The notes beneath the pieces were generated by a model. It made no database searches. It worked only from the letters and a program-made list of their open reading frames with translations, and was not told the origin of the DNA. The position numbers and the translations under genes are program-made. A stretch of 29,584 bases of DNA, taken from NCBI GenBank assembly GCA_019425655.1, contig NQWY01033929.1, positions 1 to 29,584 on the forward strand, written 5' to 3'. How positions within the stretch are numbered: position 1 is the stretch's first letter; the number at the start of each line of letters is the position of its first letter. The DNA is from Rhizophagus prolifer (lineage: Eukaryota; Glomeromycota; Glomeromycetes; Glomerales; Glomeraceae). Shown here one piece after another: positions 9,466 to 16,521 of the stretch.

Positions 9466-11226
9466 ATGCAACAATGGGCCAGGTTTGCAATTCTCGGGGC
9501 CATGTTTGTCACCGCATATTTGCTCATTTTGGCTTGGCAAAAAGATTATGGAAATGCTGCAACTGCACCGCAACAACAAGCGGCGGCTGTAAGTTCGCAT
9601 GAAGTATCTGCTGATTTGCCAAATGCCAAAACTGCAACAGTGGCTTCCGATGTGCCACAAGCAAATATTGCGCAGTCACAAACCACAGATGCAACTGCAC
9701 CTGTGAATCAACAGCTTATTTCAGTACAAACTGACCTTTACCATATTTGGATTAATCCAAAAGGTGGTGATATTGTTCGTATTGAATTACTCTCTCACGA
9801 CAAAAGCAAAGACAGTAATCAACCTTTTGTTATGCTTGAAAATGATGCCAAGCGTACATATGTTGCTCAATCTGGCTTAATTGGTTTGAATGGACCAGAC
9901 AGTAGTCGTGGTGGTCGTCCGTTATATGCGGTTGAAAAAACATCATATACTTTGGCTGATGCTAAAGGTGTACAAGATCAAAAGGGTCAAGCTGAAAAAG
10001 TTTTAAACGTTCCTATGGTATTTAAAACACCAGAAGGCGTTGAAATTATTAAAACTTTCACCTTTACTCAAGGTCAGTATCCGATTGTTGTAAGCCATCA
10101 AGTCATTAACCGTAGCCAACAAAATTGGCAAGGTCAGATGTTTGGACAATTAAAGCGCGATAACTCTGAGGATCCTGGTAAGTCTTCTCAAGGTATTTTC
10201 ACACTAGGAACTTTCTTAGGTGGAGCATGGGGTACGCCTGATTCACACTATAACAAGCTTAAATTTGCTAATTTCTCAGAAGAAAAAGTAAATACTGAAG
10301 CTAAAGGTGGATGGGTTGCGATTGTTCAGCATTATTTTGTTAGTGCTTGGATTCCTGGAAATCTTAAACTGACCCAAGCAAATGGTCAGCCTTATGTTGC
10401 GAAGCTTGAATCTCGTCAGTCTGCGGATCATATGAATATTATTGGCTTTACGTCGCCAGTAATTAATGTTCCAGCTGGCACTTCAATGGAAGTAGATGCG
10501 AAGCTTTATTCAGGTCCAAAAGTACAATCTGAATTAAAAGATTTGGCTGTAGGTTTAAACCAGACTGTTGACTATGGTTGGTTATGGCCAATTGCCAAGT
10601 TGTTGTTCTTAGGTCTTCAATTCTTCCATAGCATTGTAGGCAACTGGGGATGGTCGATCATCTTGCTTACCATTATGGTGAAGATGATTTTGTGGCCTTT
10701 ATCTTCAAAAAGTTATCGTTCTATGGCGAAAATGCGTGTGATTGCACCAGAAATGCAACGCATGAAAGAAGAGTTCGGTGAAGACCGTATGCGCTTCTCG
10801 CAAGAAATGATGGCACTTTATAAACGTGAACAAGTTAACCCACTGTCAGGTTGCTTACCATTATTGCTACAAATGCCAATTTTCCTTGCTTTGTACTGGG
10901 TACTCATGGAAAGTGTGGAATTGCGTCATGCGCCATGGTTAGGCTGGATTCAAGACTTGTCAGCAATGGATCCTTGGTTCATCTTGCCATTAATTATGGG
11001 TGCGACAATGTTTGCTCAGCAAATGTTGAACCCGCAACCTGCTGATCCAATGCAAGCGAAAGTATTCCGCATTATGCCGATTATGTTCACGGTATTTATG
11101 TTGTTCTTCCCTGCGGGTCTGGTGTTGTACTGGATTGTGAACAACAGTATTACTATTTTACAGCAGTCGTTTATTAACAAGAGTGTTGCGAAAAGTCGTC
11201 TAAACAAGACTGAATCAGCATCTTAA
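9466..11226 (+). CDS. yidC: Membrane protein insertase YidC
   Basis: A 586-residue Gram-negative-type YidC/Oxa1 insertase. It has an N-terminal membrane anchor (about 6-24), an Ala/Gln/Thr-rich linker (30-80), the large periplasmic beta-supersandwich domain (about 85-350) and the conserved five-helix insertase core from about 375. Core motifs include SMAKMRVIAPEMQRMKEEFG, SQEMMALYKREQVNPLSGC and PLLLQMPIFLALYWVL. The groove position corresponding to E. coli Arg366 appears to be Lys406 (TIMVKMILWPL), a conservative change (see findings). GGGG stands 8-10 nt before the ATG, overlapping the end of yidD. A strong terminator follows. Confidence 0.97.
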   Translation: MQQWARFAILGAMFVTAYLLILAWQKDYGNAATAPQQQAAAVSSHEVSADLPNAKTATVASDVPQANIAQSQTTDATAPVNQQLISVQTDLYHIWINPKGGDIVRIELLSHDKSKDSNQPFVMLENDAKRTYVAQSGLIGLNGPDSSRGGRPLYAVEKTSYTLADAKGVQDQKGQAEKVLNVPMVFKTPEGVEIIKTFTFTQGQYPIVVSHQVINRSQQNWQGQMFGQLKRDNSEDPGKSSQGIFTLGTFLGGAWGTPDSHYNKLKFANFSEEKVNTEAKGGWVAIVQHYFVSAWIPGNLKLTQANGQPYVAKLESRQSADHMNIIGFTSPVINVPAGTSMEVDAKLYSGPKVQSELKDLAVGLNQTVDYGWLWPIAKLLFLGLQFFHSIVGNWGWSIILLTIMVKMILWPLSSKSYRSMAKMRVIAPEMQRMKEEFGEDRMRFSQEMMALYKREQVNPLSGCLPLLLQMPIFLALYWVLMESVELRHAPWLGWIQDLSAMDPWFILPLIMGATMFAQQMLNPQPADPMQAKVFRIMPIMFTVFMLFFPAGLVLYWIVNNSITILQQSFINKSVAKSRLNKTESAS

Positions 11227-11247
11227 ACGTTGAACTTTTGCTGAATC

Positions 11248-11285
11248 AATCCGCTTAAGATGGTAATCTTAAGCGGATTTTTCTT
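11248..11285 (+). terminator. Terminator of the rpmH-rnpA-yidD-yidC operon
   Basis: A perfect 13-bp stem (AATCCGCTTAAGA at 11248-11260, TCTTAAGCGGATT at 11267-11279) with a 6-nt loop and a T-rich tail, 22 nt after the yidC stop. It separates the operon from mnmE. Confidence 0.92.
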
Positions 11286-11317
11286 TGGCTGTATTTTGGG
11301 TTTTTTAGGTGAGTAAT

Positions 11318-12673
11318 ATGCAAAGTCAAACCACAATTGCCGCAATTGCAACGCCACCAGGGCGTGGTGGAGTGGGCGTGATTCGCTTATCTGGACCTAA
11401 GGCCTATGAAATTGCTCAAAAGCTGACGCAAAAAAACTTGCCTGAAGCCCGTATGGCTGGTTTCCGTAAGTTTTATGATGTAGATGGAAGCATCATGGAT
11501 GAAGGGATAGTTTTGTGCTTTCCAAATCCGCACTCCTTTACTGGTGAAGATGTTGTTGAGTTACAAGGTCACGGCGGTCCAGTTATTCAAAATGCCTTGC
11601 TTGGTCGCTTATTTGAGCTTGGTGCAATTGCTGCAAAAGCTGGTGAATTCTCCATGCGAGCTTTTGAAAATGGCAAAATGGACTTGGTACAAGCTGAAGC
11701 GATTGCGGATTTGATTGATGCGACTTCGCAAGCTGCGGCTCGTTCGGCAGTCCGTTCTTTACAAGGTGCCTTTTCAACAAAAATTAATACAGTTCTAGAA
11801 AAACTGATCCATTTACGATTGCATGTAGAAGCTGCAATTGATTTTCCTGAAGAGGAAATTGATTTCCTAGCAGATGGCAAAATTTTAGCTTTACTCGAAG
11901 ATGTTCAGCAGTCAGTACATGCAGTTCAAACATCTGCACGACAAGGACAACTTTTGCGTGAAGGTTTGCAAGTTGTGATTGCGGGTAAACCGAATGCGGG
12001 TAAATCGAGCTTGTTAAATGCACTTGCTGGTGTAGAGCGGGCTATTGTGACCGATATTGCTGGTACTACTCGCGATGTTTTGCATGAAAAAATTAGCTTA
12101 AATGGCTTACCAATCACTTTAACAGACACTGCTGGGCTTCGTGAAACGGGAGATGTGGTCGAAAAAGAAGGGATTCGCAGAGCAATCAAGGAAATTGAAC
12201 AAGCCGATTTATTGTTGTTAGTTTACGACTTGAATCAAGGTGATGACCCATTACAACTCGCTCAAGAATATTTTGCTGAGCATATTGAACCGCGACGTTT
12301 AATGCTAATTGGTAATAAATGCGATTTAACCGGTCAATTAGCCGAAATCACTGATTTTCAGGGGTTCCGTCATATTACAGTTTCTGCAAAACAAGAGATG
12401 GGTGTACAAGGCCTCGTAGATGCGATTACAGCGCATGCAGGTTTTCACCCTGAGGAGGATACGTTTATTGCAAGAACACGCCATTTAGACGCAATGAAGC
12501 GCACACAACTCTATCTTTCAGAAGCACGTGAGCAACTTGTTGTATTTAACGCTGGTGAGCTTGTTGCCGAGTCATTACGCCTTGCTCAAAATGCTTTAGG
12601 TGAAATTACAGGCGACTTTAGCGCTGACGACCTATTAGGCAAAATCTTTGGTTCTTTCTGTATTGGAAAATAA
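11318..12673 (+). CDS. mnmE: tRNA modification GTPase MnmE
   Basis: A 451-residue GTPase that, with MnmG, installs the (carboxymethyl)aminomethyl group on U34 of certain tRNAs using a tetrahydrofolate derivative. The N-terminal folate-binding domain starts MQSQTTIAAIATPPGRGGVG. The inserted G domain shows G1 GKPNAGKSS (223-231), G2 AGTTRD (248-253), G3 DTAG (270-273) and G4 NKCD (333-336). The catalytic C-terminal CIGK is intact. I choose ATG 11318 because AGGTGAG precedes it at good spacing; an in-frame GTG at 11309 would add three residues but overlaps that sequence. A terminator upstream implies its own promoter, which I cannot place convincingly. Confidence 0.97.
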   Translation: MQSQTTIAAIATPPGRGGVGVIRLSGPKAYEIAQKLTQKNLPEARMAGFRKFYDVDGSIMDEGIVLCFPNPHSFTGEDVVELQGHGGPVIQNALLGRLFELGAIAAKAGEFSMRAFENGKMDLVQAEAIADLIDATSQAAARSAVRSLQGAFSTKINTVLEKLIHLRLHVEAAIDFPEEEIDFLADGKILALLEDVQQSVHAVQTSARQGQLLREGLQVVIAGKPNAGKSSLLNALAGVERAIVTDIAGTTRDVLHEKISLNGLPITLTDTAGLRETGDVVEKEGIRRAIKEIEQADLLLLVYDLNQGDDPLQLAQEYFAEHIEPRRLMLIGNKCDLTGQLAEITDFQGFRHITVSAKQEMGVQGLVDAITAHAGFHPEEDTFIARTRHLDAMKRTQLYLSEAREQLVVFNAGELVAESLRLAQNALGEITGDFSADDLLGKIFGSFCIGK

Positions 12674-12674
12674 T

Positions 12675-12712
12675 AAAAAAACTGGATGATGTAGAGTGCT
12701 ATGTCATCCAGT
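12675..12712 (-). terminator. Terminator of the RcnR-like gene
   Basis: The inverted repeat ACTGGATGA (12681-12689) / TCATCCAGT (12704-12712) has a 14-nt loop. On the minus strand it is followed by an uninterrupted T run (the A-run at 12675-12680), 8 nt beyond the end of the minus-strand gene. The plus-strand tail is poor in T, so it serves the convergent mnmE gene less well. Confidence 0.75.
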
Positions 12713-12719
12713 AATTTCC

Positions 12720-12983
12720 TTAGCCGTATCTCTTTAAAACTTTTAAAAATTCCTCTAACTCATTTTGATCAACTTCTGCACCTTGAAGTACATGGTGGTG
12801 TAAGTGTTGTTCCATCAATTCACTCATTAAACCGTTTATTGCACCTTTGATCGCTGCAACTTGCTGCAAAATATCGATGCATGAGGATTCTGGTTGTTCT
12901 ATCGCATTTTCGATGCTGTTGATTTGCCCTTTTAGTCGTTTTACACGATTAAGAATTTTTTTATCCTGACCAATGTGACTCAT
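12720..12983 (-). CDS. CsoR/RcnR/FrmR-family repressor, RcnR-like (Ni/Co sensing predicted)
   Basis: An 87-residue all-helical repressor of the DUF156 family, whose members bind DNA as tetramers and release it on sensing Cu(I), Ni/Co, formaldehyde or persulfide. The metal-site positions match E. coli RcnR: His3 (MSH), Cys35 (PESSCIDIL), His60 and His64 (EQHLHHH). FrmR sensors have Pro2 at the N-terminus and Glu64 instead, so a Ni(II)/Co(II) sensor is the better prediction. His62 and His63 add further imidazoles. A TACT-N7-AGTA operator lies 21 bp upstream of the start (13004-13026). No efflux pump lies next to it. The nearest gene, a divergent dsbC-like gene 240 bp away, is not a usual target, so it may act in trans or only on itself. 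Confidence 0.85.
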   Translation of the reverse strand: MSHIGQDKKILNRVKRLKGQINSIENAIEQPESSCIDILQQVAAIKGAINGLMSELMEQHLHHHVLQGAEVDQNELEEFLKVLKRYG

Positions 12984-13003
12984 CTGTTTTCTCTTAATAA
13001 TTC

Positions 13004-13026
13004 AATATACTGGTAGGGAGTATATT
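13004..13026. promoter_or_regulatory. Predicted operator of the RcnR-like repressor
   Basis: AATATACT (13004-13011), GGTAGGG, AGTATATT (13019-13026): perfect 8-bp arms around a G-rich 7-bp centre. This reproduces the RcnR/FrmR-type site TACT-G6-N-AGTA in spacing and G-tract character. It lies 21 bp upstream of the repressor start codon, where it would give autoregulation. Confidence 0.75.
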
Positions 13027-13105
13027 GGGTTTAAATGTTATGCACGGCTATAGTGTATCACGTCATGATCAAAATCAGATTGAGAAAGCTTTTAAAAGCT
13101 GTTTA

Positions 13106-13121
13106 TGTTCCACGTGAAACA
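13106..13121. promoter_or_regulatory. parS: parS (ParB-binding) site
   Basis: TGTTCCACGTGAAACA matches the Spo0J/ParB consensus TGTTNCACGTGAAACA at all 16 positions. It is intergenic, between the RcnR-like gene and the dsbC-like gene, about 5 kb from oriC. With the recF copy it forms an origin-flanking pair, as expected for a chromosomal ParABS segregation system. The parA and parB genes are not in the window. Confidence 0.88.
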
Positions 13122-13224
13122 TTGGATTAACTAAGTGGGAATTTGGTTATAACTCGTAATCAGCTCTGTTTTGATAAGATGAAGTGATTAAAATAATATT
13201 CTTTCCTCTCTATGAGTCGGTTTT

Positions 13225-13923
13225 ATGCTTAAAAAATTAGGAATATTGGCATTATTTAGCTTAACTACAAGTTTGAGTTTCGCTAATGTGGATACTGTTA
13301 GGGAAAATATTAAAAAACAATATCCTAATTTGAAAATTAGCAATATTCAGAAAACCGAAATGCCTGGACTATATAGCGCTAATCTGGATCAACAAATCAT
13401 TTACCTTGGTGAAGATGGTCAGCATATGTTGGTAGGTTCTATGATTCGCTTAAAAGATCAGAAGAATTTGACCAAAGACTTAGTTTTAGGGCAAAACTCA
13501 ATTGATTGGAAACAATTGCCTTTAAAAGATGCCATAAAAACAATTAAAGGTAATGGCCAGCATGTTTTAGCGGTATTTTCTGACCCAAACTGTCCTTACT
13601 GTAAAAAGCTCGAACCTGAGCTAGATAAGCTTAAAGACGTAACAATTTACACGTTTATTTATCCTTTAAAACCTCAGTCTATTGTCGTTTCCAGACAAGT
13701 GTGGTGTGCACCAAACCAATCATACTCTTGGAAAAAGCTAATTGAACAAGGTGTTAAACCAACGGTTGCGAGCTGCACAAACCCAATTGACCGAAACTTG
13801 GAGCTTGGAAGAAAATTAGGTTTTAATGCTACTCCTACTCTGATTTTTGCAAACGGTTTTAAATTAGTAGGTGCAAGGTCTGCTGAAGAAATTCAGGAAG
13901 TCTGGAAAGAGCTAGGTCTATAA
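13225..13923 (+). CDS. dsbC: Periplasmic thiol:disulfide interchange protein, DsbC family
   Basis: A 232-residue disulfide isomerase precursor. The signal peptide (LKKLGILALFSLTTSLSFA) is probably cleaved after A20. The N-terminal cystatin-like dimerisation domain spans about 22-80. The thioredoxin-fold domain carries the active site CPYC (C123-C126, in FSDPNCPYC), the cis-Pro loop TP at 202-203 and a second pair, C161 and C184, matching the structural disulfide of E. coli DsbC. It should reshuffle wrong disulfides in secreted proteins, kept reduced by DsbD. The ATG at 13225 has no clear Shine-Dalgarno sequence; a nearby ATG at 13212 is out of frame. A DsbG assignment is less likely, given the CPYC motif and length. 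Confidence 0.9.
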   Translation: MLKKLGILALFSLTTSLSFANVDTVRENIKKQYPNLKISNIQKTEMPGLYSANLDQQIIYLGEDGQHMLVGSMIRLKDQKNLTKDLVLGQNSIDWKQLPLKDAIKTIKGNGQHVLAVFSDPNCPYCKKLEPELDKLKDVTIYTFIYPLKPQSIVVSRQVWCAPNQSYSWKKLIEQGVKPTVASCTNPIDRNLELGRKLGFNATPTLIFANGFKLVGARSAEEIQEVWKELGL

Positions 13924-13930
13924 AGATATT

Positions 13931-13957
13931 AAAAAAGCACCATAGGGTGCTTTTTTT
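13931..13957. terminator. Bidirectional terminator between dsbC and the GlsB/YeaQ gene
   Basis: A perfect stem AAAAAAGCACC (13931-13941) / GGTGCTTTTTT (13946-13956) with an ATAG loop, flanked by T runs on both strands, between two convergent genes. Confidence 0.93.
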
Positions 13958-13973
13958 ATGAATGAACTAAAGA

Positions 13974-14225
13974 TTAGCTTTTTCGTGCAATCAAATTGTA
14001 AATAAACAAAATAATGACTGCACCAATTACGGAAGCGATAAAGCCCGCAGCTGAATTTTCTCCGTAAAAGCCAAGTAAGCGACCACCATAAGTGGCTAGA
14101 AGTGAACCTGCAATACCAATTAAAGTGGTAACGATAAAGCCTGCCTTGTCATCACCTGGATGCAAAGCACGAGCGATTAAGCCAGCGAAGAAACCAACCA
14201 CAATAGCAACAATAAGTGACCACAT
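13974..14225 (-). CDS. GlsB/YeaQ/YmgE family small membrane protein
   Basis: An 83-residue hydrophobic, glycine-rich protein of the transglycosylase-associated family (PF04226). Three membrane segments are visible (about 2-20, 28-50 and 58-79) with the family pattern GFFAGLIARALHPGDDKAGF and GIAGSLLATYGGRLLG. Members are often stress-induced, but their biochemical role is unknown; the family name does not indicate enzyme activity. A GGAG lies 7 nt before the ATG. It is a single-gene unit between two terminators. Confidence 0.88.
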   Translation of the reverse strand: MWSLIVAIVVGFFAGLIARALHPGDDKAGFIVTTLIGIAGSLLATYGGRLLGFYGENSAAGFIASVIGAVIILFIYNLIARKS

Positions 14226-14362
14226 ATTTGTTCTCCAGTTGTTTTTTTGATGAAGTTAATGATTTTGCTTCATATTCTATCGTGCGACAGAGCTGTCTAT
14301 TTTGTCTGTAGCAGATTGCGACTTTTTGTGTCTTTTTTGTTCAAAGATAAAACCTTATATAA

Positions 14363-14390
14363 AAAAATAGCACCTTATGGTGCTATTTTT
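14363..14390 (-). terminator. Terminator of hpt
   Basis: A stem AAAAATAGCACC (14363-14374) / GGTGCTATTTTT (14379-14390) with a TTAT loop. The minus-strand tail continues as T's, and it starts 8 nt beyond the hpt stop codon. It could also end transcripts arriving from the right edge of the GlsB/YeaQ promoter region. Confidence 0.9.
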
Positions 14391-14397
14391 ATGAAAT

Positions 14398-14925
14398 TTA
14401 TAGGCCAATTTCACCAATAAAAGGCAAATGGCGATATTTTTGATCGTAATCTAGGCCATAGCCCACAATAAACTTATCTTCAACTTCAAAACCTAAAAAT
14501 TTAACTTCGAGATCAATTTCACGGCGAGACGGTTTGCTCACTAATGTGCACAATTGAATCGAATTTGGCTCGCGAGTTTGCAACATTTCCACAACTTTGC
14601 TTAAGGTGTTACCTGAGTCGATGATGTCTTCAACCACTAGTACATCTTTACCGCGAATTTCACCGTCAAGATCTTTTAAGATTTTAACATCTCGGCTTGA
14701 AGTGGTACCACCGCCGTAGCTAGACACTGTCATAAAGTCGAGTTCGTGTGGTTTGGTAATGGTACGGCATAAGTCTGCCATAAAAATAACAGAACCACGA
14801 AGTAGACCAATCAGAACCAATTCTTTATCACTATTTGCATAGTGAGAATTGATTTGCTCGCCGAGCTCTTTGACTTTTGCTTGAATTTCTTCGGTTGAAA
14901 TCATGATGCTCATTGCAACAGTCAT
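14398..14925 (-). CDS. hpt: Hypoxanthine phosphoribosyltransferase
   Basis: A 175-residue cytoplasmic purine-salvage enzyme converting hypoxanthine (and guanine to some degree) plus PRPP to IMP (GMP). The PRPP-binding motif VLVVEDIIDSGNTL is at 95-108. The LLRGSVIFMADL loop (41-52), the flexible SSYGGG segment (68-73) and the purine-contacting GYGLDYDQKYRHLPFIG tail are all present. ATG 14925 is preceded by TAGGAATCTGCC; later in-frame Met5 and Met8 are alternatives. It is next to a guanine deaminase on the same strand but separated by a terminator. The neighbourhood is purine-related, but hpt is probably transcribed independently. Confidence 0.96.
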   Translation of the reverse strand: MTVAMSIMISTEEIQAKVKELGEQINSHYANSDKELVLIGLLRGSVIFMADLCRTITKPHELDFMTVSSYGGGTTSSRDVKILKDLDGEIRGKDVLVVEDIIDSGNTLSKVVEMLQTREPNSIQLCTLVSKPSRREIDLEVKFLGFEVEDKFIVGYGLDYDQKYRHLPFIGEIGL

Positions 14926-14952
14926 GGCAGATTCCTACAAGATATAAAAGAA

Positions 14953-14983
14953 AAAATAAAAAAGGTGTTGACCTGCAACACCT
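14953..14983 (-). terminator. Terminator downstream of guaD
   Basis: A stem AGGTGTTG (14963-14970) / CAACACCT (14976-14983) with a 5-nt loop. On the minus strand it is followed by a long T-rich run (A-rich at 14950-14963). It lies 157 nt beyond the guaD stop, leaving room for the small reading frame at 15028. Confidence 0.85.
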
Positions 14984-15027
14984 CGAAAATTTGAGTTAAT
15001 GGTAAAATTTTAAAGCAAAATCACGTT

Positions 15028-15177
15028 TCATGCACCCTTTGAAGGAGTTGAAATTTTATGATTTTGCTGAATATGTCGATCACGCTTTAACGCAACAGCA
15101 CATATTCCAAATAATAACAAAAACTTAACAATGCCTTTTTTACTGGGCTGTTTCTTTTTGATAAGCACGTTTTCCAT
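15028..15177 (-). CDS. Possible small single-membrane-segment protein overlapping the end of guaD
   Basis: A reading frame of 49 codons that begins inside the last codons of guaD (ATG 15177, or GTG 15168 after GGAAAAC) and fills most of the gap before the terminator. The predicted peptide has a basic start (IKKKQPSKKG), one hydrophobic stretch (about 20 residues, VKFLLLFGICAVAL) and a basic tail. The positive-hydrophobic-positive pattern is protein-like, and the overlap would allow translational coupling. No family is recognised, the ribosome-binding site is weak, and it may be chance. Confidence 0.3.
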   Translation of the reverse strand: MENVLIKKKQPSKKGIVKFLLLFGICAVALKRDRHIQQNHKISTPSKGA

Positions 15178-16465
15178 AAACATAAGTCGCCTCAATATTA
15201 CGGTCATCACCTAAAGTGAATAATGCAAATAGGGAATCTTCAACAGACTTAGATTTAGACTGGCGAAGTTGCTGTAATGCTGTTGGTTTGAGATTCAGTA
15301 CCACAAAGTCTGCTTCTTTGCCTAAATTAAAGTTGCCTAACTGATCTTGTAAATCAAGCGCTTTTGCTCCACCTAAAGTTGCATGATAGAGCGCTTCATA
15401 AGCTGAAAGTTTATCACCTTGTAACTGCTGAACCTTATAAGCCTCGTTAACGGTTTGCAGTAAACTAAACGATGTACCCGCACCGATATCTGTCCCTAAA
15501 CCTACTTTCACTTGTTTTTCCCATGCCTTTTTCAATGGGAATAAACCACTGCCTAAGAAGAGGTTTGAGGTTGGGCAAAATGCGATAGCTGACTGCGTAT
15601 CATGCATACATTGCCATTCTTGATCTTCTAAGTGAACGCAATGCGCAAATACAGAACGTTTACCAGTTAGGCCATAATGTTGATAAACATCTAAATAGCC
15701 CGCTTGTTCTGGAAATAAAGATTTCACCCAAGCAATTTCATCTTTGTTTTCACTTAAATGAGTATGTACATAAACATCCGGAAACTCTTGTTTTAACTGC
15801 CCTGCTCTTTCTAACTGTTCAGGTGTAGATGTTGGTGCAAAACGTGGCGTAATTGCATATAGAGCACGGCCTTTACCATGCCATTTTTCAATGAGTGCTT
15901 TAGTGTCGCTGTAAGCCGTTTCTGGTGTGTCACACAGTGCTTCAGGGGCATTACGGTCCATGAGTACCTTACCAGCGATTAAACGCATCTGAACGTGCTC
16001 TGCGGCTTCAAATAAGGCATCCACAGACTCAGGATGAACTGTACAGAAAACGAGGGCTGTGGTCGTACCGTGTTTTAATAGCTCTTGAACAAAGAACTGG
16101 GCAATTTCACTTGCGTATGCTTTGTCTTGAAACTGGATTTCGGTTGGAAATGTATATGTATTAAGCCAGCTTAAAAGTTGCTCGCCGTAAGCTCCCACCA
16201 TTTCGGTTTGCGGAAAATGAATATGGGTATCAATGAAGCCGGGTACAATCAATTGTTCTGGATAATGTTGAACCTCAACTCCAGCAGGAAGATGCTGTTG
16301 AGCCTCATCCCATGTACCAAACCATTTGATTTTTCCATGCTCACTAATCAATACACCATCTTCCAAATAACGCACTTGATTTGGAATATCAGTAGGTTCA
16401 GAGACGATTTGTTGAATATCTAAAAAACGACCACGCACAACGGTGGTATTTGCGATCAATGACAT
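15140..16465 (-). CDS. guaD: Guanine deaminase
   Basis: A 441-residue zinc amidohydrolase converting guanine to xanthine and ammonia. Metal ligands of the TIM-barrel are visible: H81 and H83 (GFIDTHIHFPQ), H236 in VHTHLSEN, H275 or H278 in SVFAHCVHLE, and D326 in GLGTDIGAG. The family signatures HLSEN and FCPTSN match GuaD rather than cytosine or S-adenosylhomocysteine deaminases. It starts 56 nt after the Rieske oxygenase gene with no terminator between, so they are probably co-transcribed from the sigma-54-like promoter at 17648-17664. The role is use of guanine as nitrogen source or return of guanine to the xanthine pool. Confidence 0.94.
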   Translation of the reverse strand: MSLIANTTVVRGRFLDIQQIVSEPTDIPNQVRYLEDGVLISEHGKIKWFGTWDEAQQHLPAGVEVQHYPEQLIVPGFIDTHIHFPQTEMVGAYGEQLLSWLNTYTFPTEIQFQDKAYASEIAQFFVQELLKHGTTTALVFCTVHPESVDALFEAAEHVQMRLIAGKVLMDRNAPEALCDTPETAYSDTKALIEKWHGKGRALYAITPRFAPTSTPEQLERAGQLKQEFPDVYVHTHLSENKDEIAWVKSLFPEQAGYLDVYQHYGLTGKRSVFAHCVHLEDQEWQCMHDTQSAIAFCPTSNLFLGSGLFPLKKAWEKQVKVGLGTDIGAGTSFSLLQTVNEAYKVQQLQGDKLSAYEALYHATLGGAKALDLQDQLGNFNLGKEADFVVLNLKPTALQQLRQSKSKSVEDSLFALFTLGDDRNIEATYVYGKRAYQKETAQ

Positions 16466-16521
16466 GGAAAGCCTTTATATTTTCACTTTTTTCGATTGAT
16501 TGTACCCTACTTAGCCAAGAT

